A stretch of 64,000 nt of DNA from Sinimarinibacterium sp. NLF-5-8 (GTDB lineage Bacteria > Pseudomonadota > Gammaproteobacteria > Nevskiales > Nevskiaceae): NCBI RefSeq assembly GCF_010092425.1, contig NZ_CP048030.1:124001-188000 (forward strand). The letters are read 5' to 3'. Below the pieces are notes generated by a model. That model did not search any database and was not told the origin of the DNA. It saw nothing but the letters and a program-made list of their open reading frames with translations. Every line of letters starts with the position of its first letter. The stretch's first letter is position 1. The translations under genes and the position numbers were made by a program. Below are positions 46,480 to 54,144 of the stretch, piece by piece.

Positions 46480-46670
46480 GGGGTGGGCTCTTGCCGGGGC
46501 AGGAGTTGCGCGATTTCAGCCAGCAGCGGCCAGCGCTGCAGGGCAGCGATGCGTTCACGCTCTCCGGCAAAATCCACATATTGCCAATCCGGTTGTTCCA
46601 GCATCGCCTTGAGCGCGCTGATGTCGTTGTCATCGGACACGGGCGTCGGTGGTCTGGGCGCATCGCTCAT
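46476..46670 (-). CDS. bcsR: Cellulose biosynthesis protein BcsR
   Basis: A 64-residue protein from the ATG at 46670, which forms an ATGA overlap with the bcsG stop. The family core is visible: DDNDISALKAMLEQPDWQYVD, then an E-R-x2-ALQRWPLLAEIAQLL segment that matches the ARWPLLAE end of YhjR. In E. coli BcsR binds BcsQ and takes part in regulating the synthase. A GTG further upstream is less likely. Confidence 0.85.
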   Translation of the reverse strand: MSDAPRPPTPVSDDNDISALKAMLEQPDWQYVDFAGERERIAALQRWPLLAEIAQLLPRQEPTP

Positions 46671-48364
46671 CGGGGATACGCCTGCCACGCGCTTTGGGGG
46701 TTGAGACGGATGTAGGCCTCTTGTCCTTGCTGGACGACCATCACACTGCCGTTTTCAGCGACCCACAGCGGCAGTGTCGGCAGGTCGGCGAGCAGGGGTT
46801 GCCACTGGAACTCCTGCCCGGCTTCCAGGCTGCGCTGTGCCGCGAGGCGCGCGATCAGTTCCGAGATCGCCAGATAACTGCTGGGCTGGGTGATATGCCG
46901 GGGTGCGTCGTTCTGTGCGTGACCCCAGCCGATCAGCTTGATGCCTGCGGGCACATGTGTGGTCGCCGGGCTGGGGATGTCGCGCATCCCGGTGATCTGC
47001 ATCCGGTCGCCGCGCAGGTTGTAGCCGTGTTCTGGCACGAGTACCACCAGCGTGCGCCGTCCGCTGCGTTCCAGCGTGTCGAAAAACGATTCCAGATTGT
47101 CGAGCAGGGTTTGTGCGCGTGAACGGTAATCGGCGTTCCTGCTGCCGCCACCTGCAAGCCGGTAGCGATTGCCGTCGTGCAGCGAAATACTGTCGTAGAA
47201 CAGCGCCACGCGCGGTTGATCCTGCTGGAGCCGCAGCGCCCACCATTGCTGCAACACATGGGCATCGTTCCACAACGGTTTGCCGTCAAACGTGCTCATC
47301 GTCGGCGCGGCGGTGAACCGGTTTTCGGGGATCGTCATATTCGGCAGCCCCTGTGCCAGCAGCGCATCCAGATAGCCGTCGAAGTCGTCCAGATTGTTCA
47401 ACTGCAACTGCACGTCAAAACCCAGATGCGCCAGGTTTTTGAACAGGTAGCAGTCCTCATCGGTGTTTTGATAGAGCTGGGTGTTGGGGGGTTGGCCACA
47501 ACTGGCGCGCAAGGTGCGGATGCTGGCCGGGCCGCTGTAGGCGGTGGCGGTGTTGAACTGATCAAACAGCACGTCCATGCGCTTGAACAGCGGATGATCC
47601 TGCAAGCCTGCCATCGTCAGATCGTCCCACGACAGCGAGCAGATTTGCAGCATCAGGATGTCAAATGGCGGCGCGCCTTCGGGCGGCGGTTGAAACCGGG
47701 TCTTTTGTGCGGCCTGTTGCTCAAAGAAGTGTGCGACCTGCTGATCCAGGGTTGCCGGATCAAGTAACGGGACGGCTTGTGTGGGGAGCTGTGCTGCTGC
47801 CGTAACGGTAGTTGCGCTGGCCGCAGGCTGTTGTGCCTGCGTTTGCACCTGTGGCCACAGCGGGGCAATGACCATCCAGCTCAATCCTGCCAGCGTGAAT
47901 GTGGTCAGCCGCAGCCACTGCGACAGAAACCACAGCAGTACACCGGCCACGAACAGGCTCCCGAGCAGATCCCAGTTGATGAAGCGTCCACCCAAAGTCA
48001 GCAGGTAATCGAACGAGAACGCCTGCAGTGCGTCGCGTTGTTCCAGCAGGCGGGCGATGGGCGGAAACCAGGTGTCTTTGATCAGCAAGGCGATGCCGAG
48101 CGGGATTGCGATCAGCGTGCGCAGCCGCTCGACCCCGCGCAACGTTGCCCCGCGCAGCAACGCGGGCAGCGGCAGTAGCAGCAGAGCGGCAAACGCCAGG
48201 TTCAGCAGAAGATGGAAGTTCAGGTGGCCGCTGAGAGCCAGAGCCAGCTTGCCGAGAAAGTAGTAATTCCATGCGCCCAGCCCACCCCAGGCCACCCATT
48301 GCGGCGGTCGTGGCGTGCGGGCAGGGCGACGCGATGGCCGTGCGGGGCGGCTAGCGTGCGGCAT
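46667..48364 (-). CDS. bcsG: Cellulose phosphoethanolamine transferase BcsG
   Basis: BcsG adds phosphoethanolamine to the glucan in the periplasm. The 565-residue protein has several N-terminal helices (about residues 25-170), an Ala/Thr-rich linker and a soluble alkaline-phosphatase-fold domain. The residues known from E. coli align closely: C242, Y276-S277 (the nucleophile) in TAYSGPASIRTL, H396 in SLHDGNR and E445-H446 in VPEHGYNLRGDRMQ. The operon is therefore predicted to make decorated cellulose. Confidence 0.95.
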   Translation of the reverse strand: MPHASRPARPSRRPARTPRPPQWVAWGGLGAWNYYFLGKLALALSGHLNFHLLLNLAFAALLLLPLPALLRGATLRGVERLRTLIAIPLGIALLIKDTWFPPIARLLEQRDALQAFSFDYLLTLGGRFINWDLLGSLFVAGVLLWFLSQWLRLTTFTLAGLSWMVIAPLWPQVQTQAQQPAASATTVTAAAQLPTQAVPLLDPATLDQQVAHFFEQQAAQKTRFQPPPEGAPPFDILMLQICSLSWDDLTMAGLQDHPLFKRMDVLFDQFNTATAYSGPASIRTLRASCGQPPNTQLYQNTDEDCYLFKNLAHLGFDVQLQLNNLDDFDGYLDALLAQGLPNMTIPENRFTAAPTMSTFDGKPLWNDAHVLQQWWALRLQQDQPRVALFYDSISLHDGNRYRLAGGGSRNADYRSRAQTLLDNLESFFDTLERSGRRTLVVLVPEHGYNLRGDRMQITGMRDIPSPATTHVPAGIKLIGWGHAQNDAPRHITQPSSYLAISELIARLAAQRSLEAGQEFQWQPLLADLPTLPLWVAENGSVMVVQQGQEAYIRLNPQSAWQAYPR

Positions 48365-48415
48365 CGTTCGTCGTCAGGCAGTGGGTTGCCAGGTGCTGGC
48401 GAAATGCGCCTGGGG

Positions 48416-49372
48416 TCATGGCGTGTGGTTGTAGCGCAAGGGGCGCAGCGGCGGCCTGTCTGGGGGCTGTCGCGGCGCTTTTGCACAATGGGGGGGTACG
48501 CTGGCGGCGGAATCGGCGTCTGAGGCGCTTGGGCGGCGGAACAGGCGCGGTGGCAGATCTTGCAGGTGGCTGATCTGGCGGCAGTCAACGAACAGATCCT
48601 GCCAGGGCAGGCGGCAAAGCCCGAGCAGGCAGGCGGTGGTCAGATCGGGGGTGCGGTCGAACAAAAACAGGTATACGTCGCGCGTTGTGGCGCAAGCGAA
48701 CACGCCCTGGCGTTCAAAGCGCATTTGTTGCAGGCAGTGTTCGGCCGTCAGCACCCCGCGTGGACGCAAGCGCAGGCAGGTGTGAGCTGCGGCATCCGCG
48801 CGGCTGAAAATCTGTGCAACGGCGGCGCGAAAGACGTTGGGCTCGACCCGGCCACAGTACGGTGGCGGGCGCAGGCGGTGCAGCAGCGTGGCGAAGTCTT
48901 CATCCGGCAGGTGGATTTGCCAGGTTTGTGCCGTGGTCACCGCGAGCAGTTCACAAATCTGCGGCAGCGGCAGTGCCTGGGGCAACAACAGTGCTGCGCC
49001 ACAGCTGCTCAGCAGGCGGCGCTGAAATTCACCGATGGTGGCGCTGATCCGCAGGATGATCTTGAGCCGCCCTTTGCAGCGGTATTGCAGGGCATGCAGT
49101 TGTGCTGCCAGAGGTTCTGCGCCTGCCGCATGGGTGAGCAGCAAAAGCACACTGGCGTGGGGTGTTTGGGTGGCGTGGGCGCAGAGGTCGTCCCAGTGAT
49201 CGAATGCGTGCCAATGTTCAGAAGGCAGGGGTAGCCCGTCGAGTGCGCTGCGCTGGATCAGAACCGGGTGCTGGCGGAATACGGCAGGCGCAGGCGCAGC
49301 GTCGTCGGTGCTTGTGGGGTCAACCGATTGGGTGGGAATTGCGGCACGAGAGTGTCTGGAGAACCAGCGCAT
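48416..49372 (-). CDS. bcsE: BcsE-like cellulose regulator, short form
   Basis: First gene of the operon, 318 residues from the ATG at 49372 (a TTG seven codons upstream is possible). The middle part, LKIILRISATIGEFQRRLLSSCGAALLLPQALPLPQI, resembles the BcsE core that precedes and includes its degenerate GGDEF (GIL) domain. E. coli BcsE has 523 residues and binds c-di-GMP through an RxGD motif; no RxGD occurs in this protein. It may be an N-terminally short or diverged BcsE that signals differently. Assignment rests on this partial similarity and on operon position. Confidence 0.65.
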   Translation of the reverse strand: MRWFSRHSRAAIPTQSVDPTSTDDAAPAPAVFRQHPVLIQRSALDGLPLPSEHWHAFDHWDDLCAHATQTPHASVLLLLTHAAGAEPLAAQLHALQYRCKGRLKIILRISATIGEFQRRLLSSCGAALLLPQALPLPQICELLAVTTAQTWQIHLPDEDFATLLHRLRPPPYCGRVEPNVFRAAVAQIFSRADAAAHTCLRLRPRGVLTAEHCLQQMRFERQGVFACATTRDVYLFLFDRTPDLTTACLLGLCRLPWQDLFVDCRQISHLQDLPPRLFRRPSASDADSAASVPPHCAKAPRQPPDRPPLRPLRYNHTP

Positions 49373-49959
49373 GGGCAGTACTTGCTTTGTCAATTGTCAG
49401 AACGTGGGCGCACTGTGGTAAGGGGCGTATTGGCCTGAGGCCTTGGAGCTGATCCAAACAGGGCTATTGTAGTGAAAACCATGACGTTGGATGGGTAACG
49501 ATGTGAAACGACGTCAAAACGTTCCATCCTTCCAAGGCGGTGAGCGGCGAAGTGTAAGCGGGCGTGTGGTGCAAAGATTTCAGATTCTTGTAAGGAATAA
49601 CAGGATCTGGCGATATTCACCGTCGTGTGATTGTGTTGTATGGCTCCGTGTTCCGATCAGGCGCACATTTTCCAAGGACTGCAAAACACCTCTGGCGATC
49701 CCTGTGCCGCTTCATTTCGGGCGACAATAGCGCGCTGCTTTATTGCGGCGCCTCAATTCTTCGGGAATGTTTTGCCATGCTGCTGATGATCGATAACTAC
49801 GATTAGCGTCTACTGAAGGCCATTGACTTCCAAGGTGTAAACGTAAGTTGTTGATTATGAACTGTTGATCGTCTGCTGCTGTCTGCTCCCTGCTAGACCG
49901 ATCCACTGCAAAAGTGTATAATGGTGTGTATAACGACTCGACGGGAGGGCGTTATACAC
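49373..49959. other. Gene-free region: bcs promoter side and chromosome-ICE junction
   Basis: These 587 bases are visibly richer in A and T than the flanks. The few short frames lack family features or signal sequences, so I call no gene. It should hold the leftward bcs operon promoter and, further right, the int promoter and the ICE attachment site. No tRNA gene, the usual target of P4-type integrases, was seen. The exact att core cannot be set because the other end of the ICE is outside the window. Confidence 0.6.
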
Positions 49960-49960
49960 A
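49925..49960 (+). promoter_or_regulatory. Perfect 11-bp inverted repeat enclosing the integrase ribosome-binding site
   Basis: TGTGTATAACG (49925-49935) and CGTTATACACA (49950-49960) are exact inverted copies around ACTCGACGGGAGGG, which holds the GGGAGGG ribosome-binding site. The last base is the A of the integrase ATG. GTGTATAA also occurs at 49914-49921, 12 bases before its copy in the left arm. In DNA this looks like an operator; in RNA it would fold with the binding site in the loop and the start codon on the stem. Confidence 0.8.
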
Positions 49961-51228
49961 TGGCACTCAACCTTCTTACAGTACGCAAGATCGAAGCGGC
50001 GCAACCTGGCCCCCGTGCCTATCTGCTCAGGGACGGCGGTAGCCTGTACGTGCGCGTCCAGGTCAATGGAAGCAAGCTCTGGTGGTATCGATACCGCCTT
50101 GGGAAGACTCCCCACAACTACTCGATCGGTCCCTTCCCCAAGGTGTCCTTGGAGGCTGCGCGCAAGGAACGCGATTGGGCGCGTGCGCTGGTCCGCGAAG
50201 GTCGTGATCCGATCCTGGAGAAGCGGGTAAAGATCGCCAATCAGGTCGAGCAGAACGAGTACACGTTTGAAGAGGTCGCCCGCAGATGGATGGCGAGCAA
50301 TGTGCAGTGGGGCGAAGGGTACGCGGATCAAGTCAAGACCGTTCTCGAAAAGGACGTGTTTCCCGAGATTGGCAAGCTGCCGTTCGGTGCCATCAGGGCT
50401 TCTCACCTGCGTCCCATCATTCAACGTGTGGTTGAGCGCGGCGCCCCAACCGTTGCGATCTTGATCCGGCAGTGGTTCGGTCAGATCTTCGGATATGCGT
50501 CGGGTGAAGGGCTCTGTGACAACGACCCATCCGCCTTGCTGAAGCGATCGGTCAAGCGCCCGAGAGTTCGGCATCATCCACCGCTGACGTGGCAGGAGAT
50601 TCCCGCCTTCTTGAACGGTGTGGACGATGCGGGCTATCGGGCCACCGTTATTGCGTTGCGGTTGATGGCTTTGACCTACGTCCGCACGGCCGAACTGCGC
50701 AAGGCGCACTGGTCCGAGTTCGATCTGGACAGTGCGTTGTGGACGGTTCCTGCGGGGCGCATGAAGATGCGCGATCCTCACATCGTGCCACTCTCGAAAC
50801 AGGCGATTGCGCTCTTGAAGGAGCTGCACACGCTGACGGGTGGTGGCAAGGTTCTGTTTCCCAGCTATCGGAAGCCAGGGGAGACGATCTCAGCCACAAC
50901 GCTCAACAAGGTGTTGGAGCGCATGGGTTATGGCGGACGGTTTTCCTCGCACGGCTTCCGCTCAACTGCCACTACGCTGCTTGGTCTGTTGAGCTATCCC
51001 GAGAACCGAGTCGATCTGCAACTGGCCCACTCGAAGCGGAAGAAAGATTCGTCGCGCGCACCCTACGACCACACCAAGTACATCTCATCGCGGAAGATCA
51101 TCATGCAGGATTGGGCGGACATCCTCGATGCGCTGGCCCGTGGCGATTCGATGAGCGAGGTCATGGAAACCTTCGGGCCGCTGTCGAAGCGGCGCAGGGC
51201 CTTGCTGCGGGTCATCGAGCGGGAGTGA
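49960..51228 (+). CDS. int: P4-type tyrosine integrase
   Basis: Site-specific recombinase that should integrate and excise the ICE. The 422-residue protein starts MALNLLTVRKIEAAQPGPRAYLLRDGGSLYVRV, with an N-terminal arm-binding DUF4102 domain, a core-binding domain (FEEVARRWMASNVQWGEGYADQVK) and the catalytic domain. Active residues are R in YVRTAELRKAHW, H-x-x-R in SHGFRSTATTLLG, LAHSKR, and the nucleophile Tyr in DHTKYISSRK. The ATG at 49960 was chosen because GGGAGGG lies just upstream; an ATG 13 codons earlier falls inside the inverted repeat. Confidence 0.95.
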   Translation: MALNLLTVRKIEAAQPGPRAYLLRDGGSLYVRVQVNGSKLWWYRYRLGKTPHNYSIGPFPKVSLEAARKERDWARALVREGRDPILEKRVKIANQVEQNEYTFEEVARRWMASNVQWGEGYADQVKTVLEKDVFPEIGKLPFGAIRASHLRPIIQRVVERGAPTVAILIRQWFGQIFGYASGEGLCDNDPSALLKRSVKRPRVRHHPPLTWQEIPAFLNGVDDAGYRATVIALRLMALTYVRTAELRKAHWSEFDLDSALWTVPAGRMKMRDPHIVPLSKQAIALLKELHTLTGGGKVLFPSYRKPGETISATTLNKVLERMGYGGRFSSHGFRSTATTLLGLLSYPENRVDLQLAHSKRKKDSSRAPYDHTKYISSRKIIMQDWADILDALARGDSMSEVMETFGPLSKRRRALLRVIERE

Positions 51229-51251
51229 GGTGAGTGCCGGGCGGAGGCTGC

Positions 51252-51884
51252 TCAGGACATTGAGCGGGCGCGTCGAAGAAAGCCCTCTTGAGGCGCTGTC
51301 AGGGAAGCATCGGGTCGAATCAGGTAGGCGGTCACGATCATCGGTGCGCTCGCCAACGGCCGCAGAGCGATGCCCTGGCATTGATACCCGGCAAGCCTCT
51401 TGGATGGGGCCACAGCAATTCCGTACCCCGCTGCGACCATTGTCATGGCGACCTCGAACGTACTGACGGCTTCTTCGCGGTTCCACAGTTCGTTCTCGAA
51501 CGCGCTCTGTGCGACCGTGCGCCACGATGCTTCGGCGGTTGATTGCGCATAGATCAGCGGCTGTTTGAGCGCTTCCTGGCAGGGTACTTCGCGGTAGGCC
51601 AGCAAGTGGGATCGCTTTGCCACAGCGACGGCCAGGGTGTCGTGCCACAGCGGTTCGCAAACCCAGCCCGGCCACTCCCGATGGGTGGTGGACAACGCGA
51701 AGTCGAAGCCATTGTCAGGTCGTTCCTGTTGTTGTCCGGTGGCCGCTGTACCGATCAGAACGGCCATGGTTTCCGGTTCTTCGGCGCGCTGTATGGCGAG
51801 CACGTCGGCGAGTTGGGGAGGAACCCAATCGCCGAGGACTGCCAGACGGATTTCAGTGGAGACGTCGATCGATCTCACGTGCAA
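51252..51884 (-). CDS. Stand-alone LysR-type substrate-binding domain protein
   Basis: A 210-residue protein matching only the effector-binding half of LysR regulators: EIRLAVLGDWVPPQLADVLAIQRAEEPETMAVLI, then DFALSTTHREWPGWVCEPLWHD, and a C-terminal VAAGYGIAVAPSKRLAGY. There is no helix-turn-helix: an in-frame stop lies directly upstream and the space beyond belongs to the XRE gene. The start is TTG or the nearby GTG at 51878. It may be an ICE-specific sensor or a degraded regulator. It diverges from the XRE gene. Confidence 0.75.
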   Translation of the reverse strand: MHVRSIDVSTEIRLAVLGDWVPPQLADVLAIQRAEEPETMAVLIGTAATGQQQERPDNGFDFALSTTHREWPGWVCEPLWHDTLAVAVAKRSHLLAYREVPCQEALKQPLIYAQSTAEASWRTVAQSAFENELWNREEAVSTFEVAMTMVAAGYGIAVAPSKRLAGYQCQGIALRPLASAPMIVTAYLIRPDASLTAPQEGFLRRARSMS

Positions 51885-51907
51885 CTTCCGAAGGCGCTAA
51901 AGCATGG

Positions 51908-51932
51908 AAACTTAATCGAATGAGTTAAGTTT
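51908..51932. promoter_or_regulatory. Inverted repeat in the LysR-like/XRE divergent region
   Basis: AAACTTAA (51908-51915) and TTAAGTTT (51925-51932) are perfect inverted copies with a 9-base spacer. The repeat is AT-rich and lies between the two divergent gene starts (51884 and 51973), a typical place for an operator of the XRE protein. Confidence 0.6.
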
Positions 51933-51972
51933 AACGTGGTTTATATCGTGGCGCTGATCGACGCTTTTGGCA

Positions 51973-52278
51973 ATGCAAAAGCGATCGATTCAACGCGGCC
52001 GACCAGCCGGGACAACTACATACGAAGCGGAACCAGCGATCGCGTTTGGGGCGGTGGTGCGGGAGGAAAGAACGAACCAGGGGATCGCACAGGAAACGCT
52101 GGCCCACCTGGCCGGGATCGAGCGGTCGCACATGGGCAAGATCGAACGGGGCGAGCACGTACCCACGCTTCCCCTGATCCTCAAGATCGCCCGCGCCCTG
52201 AAATGCAGCTCTGCCCACCTGATGGCTGCGATGGAAACCAAGCTGGCCGAACTCGACCCACCCAAGCGCGGCAACTGA
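51973..52278 (+). CDS. XRE-family transcriptional regulator
   Basis: A 101-residue DNA-binding protein from the ATG at 51973; a TTG two codons upstream is possible. After a basic N-terminal tail (MQKRSIQRGRPAGTTTYE) comes a Cro/C1-type helix-turn-helix: FGAVVREERTNQGIAQETLAHLAGIERSHMGKIERGEHVPTLP in family terms, with the typical S/R-x-x-x-K-I-E-R-G turn. It ends 19 bases from the converging relaxase gene. It probably controls its own divergent region and perhaps int or transfer genes; that is inference. Confidence 0.9.
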   Translation: MQKRSIQRGRPAGTTTYEAEPAIAFGAVVREERTNQGIAQETLAHLAGIERSHMGKIERGEHVPTLPLILKIARALKCSSAHLMAAMETKLAELDPPKRGN

Positions 52279-52296
52279 GGGCGCGGTCATCGCATC

Positions 52297-54144
52297 CTAT
52301 TCCTGTTCGCCGTCGTTCTTGGCCCGAAGCGCCGAGTCGTCGCGCTTTGCCTCGGTGTTGGCGAGGCGCAGATAGGGGTTGTCCGGGGGTGTTTCATGGA
52401 ACAGCGAATCGGCGCTGGTCAGTAGGTATCCGTGCAGCCGTCTGGACTTGCGCGGTCCCGTCACCTCGCAGTTCCAGATGTTCAGCCCGCTGGCCTGCTT
52501 GCGGTGCAAGCCCAGCTTCTCGAACTTTTTCTGCATCCACTGCCATTCCGGCAACTTGTCCTGCTTGGCCAGCGGGCTGATCTGCGGGTGTTCCTGCGCA
52601 TAGCGCTGGAACACGCCGGGACTGACGAGATACGCCGTGCCAGCCACGGTATGCACCAGTGCCTTGGCGTCGTTGATGATGAGCTTGCGGGTCTGGATGC
52701 TCTGACGCAGCCACGCGAGGAAATGAGCACCGGATGGATCGGAGCCGCTTTGGTGTACCGCTTGGACCGGCGTGGCGTCGGCAGGTCTGTCGTCCAGCAA
52801 CGATGCGGGTTCGGGTTTCACGAGAGGTTGAAGCGGCGTAGCCGGGATGGTGGACGCGGGGGAGTCAAGCAGTTCCAGCAGTTCCGCGACGCTGCTGTCC
52901 GCAGTCACTGGTGCGGCGGATTCGGTGGGCGCCAGGACGGATTCCCCTCTTTCCACGTCGATAGCCTCGGATGCTGTTGCCTGCGCCGCCGGTTCCTCCG
53001 ACTCCACCTGCACGGTGCCCACGAAGGCCGCCGGGCGGTCGGCTGCTTCCCAAATCATCGCCGGGGACAGTTTCAGGAAGGTGAAGCTGTGCGACCAGCC
53101 GGCATCGCTCGTGACTGTGGCTTTCCAGATCGCCTTGCCGTCCGGCGTGGCCAAGGCGATGCCATGGTCCTGAAGCACGTTGAACACCGCCGTGTTACTG
53201 GCCGGGATGCCATCGATGCCCTGCGATAGCAGATGCGCCCGCAGCCTGTCGGAGACGGTCTTGCTCACCAGCCAGAGCGCGTCCTGGGTCAGCCAGCCGT
53301 CCGAAGCCTGGGGCTGGTTCAGCTTGAATTCCTCCTTGAGCAGATAGCGCAGGCCGTCGAGCAGCTTGCGTTGCAGCGCGTGCTTGGGTGCGGCCAGCGC
53401 TTTGTTCGGGTCGCCGCCGAGTTCGTGGGCGACCGAAGCCTGGTCGGCCTGCACGACTAACTCGCCAAGCGTGCCGGCATGCTCATACTGGCCGGCCAGG
53501 ACGTACAACAGTGAGGTCCACAGATCGGTGAAGCTGCTGAGCCAGTCGAGGATCTCGCGGTCCAGCAGTCGGGTGTACAGCAGTCCGGTGGCGGCACCGT
53601 GCAGCCGATACTCGCGGTCCTTGCGGTAGCGGAAGCGATACGGCCGCTGCAACGGGCCATGCCAGGGATGCCAGAGAGTGCCATCGGCATATTCGACATG
53701 CAGATCGACAGCGATCTTGCCGATGTCGTGCAGCAGCGCCGCATAGGCGGTGCCAGCGGTCCAGGCTTCGGCCTGGGCCGCCTGCGCTTCCGGCGTGACG
53801 CCGGCGGGCAGCAGATGCGACTGTCGCAGCTTCAATGCGTAAGCCACGATCTCCAGGCCGTGATCCAGCATGCCGCCCGGATAGGCGTGATGGTGACTCT
53901 CGGAGGCGGGGAACTGCTGCACCAGCTCGGCGTAGCGCTCCAGGGGCGTCAGATACAGCGCGGCGAACTGTTTGCGCGACAGCGAGGTCCGTTGCCAGAT
54001 GTGTTCCAGCAGCTTCCGCCGGCGCGGCGTCGCCAGCAGCGAGGCAGCCGACTCCGGCCGGGTCAGCCCTTGGGGCATCGCTATGGAGGCGGTGGGCGGA
54101 GTGCCGGCGGTTGGTACCCTTTTGCGTTGGAACAGCGAGAACAT
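52297..54144 (-). CDS. traI: MobH-family relaxase (TraI_2 / HD type)
   Basis: The relaxase that nicks oriT and leads the transferred strand. The 615-residue product from the ATG at 54144 starts MFSLFQRKRVPTAG. The N-terminal TraI_2 domain has SESHHHAYPGGMLDHGLEIVAYAL and the HD motif ALLHDIGKIAVDLHVEY, the metal site of MobH relaxases. A low-complexity acidic linker (about residues 380-500) leads to a C-terminal TraI_2_C-type winged helix (FLAWLRQSIQTRKLIINDAKALVHTV). The frame stays open for 52 codons upstream, but that part is Lys/Gly-rich and unlike the family. Confidence 0.92.
   Translation of the reverse strand: MFSLFQRKRVPTAGTPPTASIAMPQGLTRPESAASLLATPRRRKLLEHIWQRTSLSRKQFAALYLTPLERYAELVQQFPASESHHHAYPGGMLDHGLEIVAYALKLRQSHLLPAGVTPEAQAAQAEAWTAGTAYAALLHDIGKIAVDLHVEYADGTLWHPWHGPLQRPYRFRYRKDREYRLHGAATGLLYTRLLDREILDWLSSFTDLWTSLLYVLAGQYEHAGTLGELVVQADQASVAHELGGDPNKALAAPKHALQRKLLDGLRYLLKEEFKLNQPQASDGWLTQDALWLVSKTVSDRLRAHLLSQGIDGIPASNTAVFNVLQDHGIALATPDGKAIWKATVTSDAGWSHSFTFLKLSPAMIWEAADRPAAFVGTVQVESEEPAAQATASEAIDVERGESVLAPTESAAPVTADSSVAELLELLDSPASTIPATPLQPLVKPEPASLLDDRPADATPVQAVHQSGSDPSGAHFLAWLRQSIQTRKLIINDAKALVHTVAGTAYLVSPGVFQRYAQEHPQISPLAKQDKLPEWQWMQKKFEKLGLHRKQASGLNIWNCEVTGPRKSRRLHGYLLTSADSLFHETPPDNPYLRLANTEAKRDDSALRAKNDGEQE

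Noticed and set aside
49373-49920. tRNA gene as the ICE target near int
   Set aside because: No GTTCRA-type T-loop with matching acceptor stem was found; the attachment site is left open.
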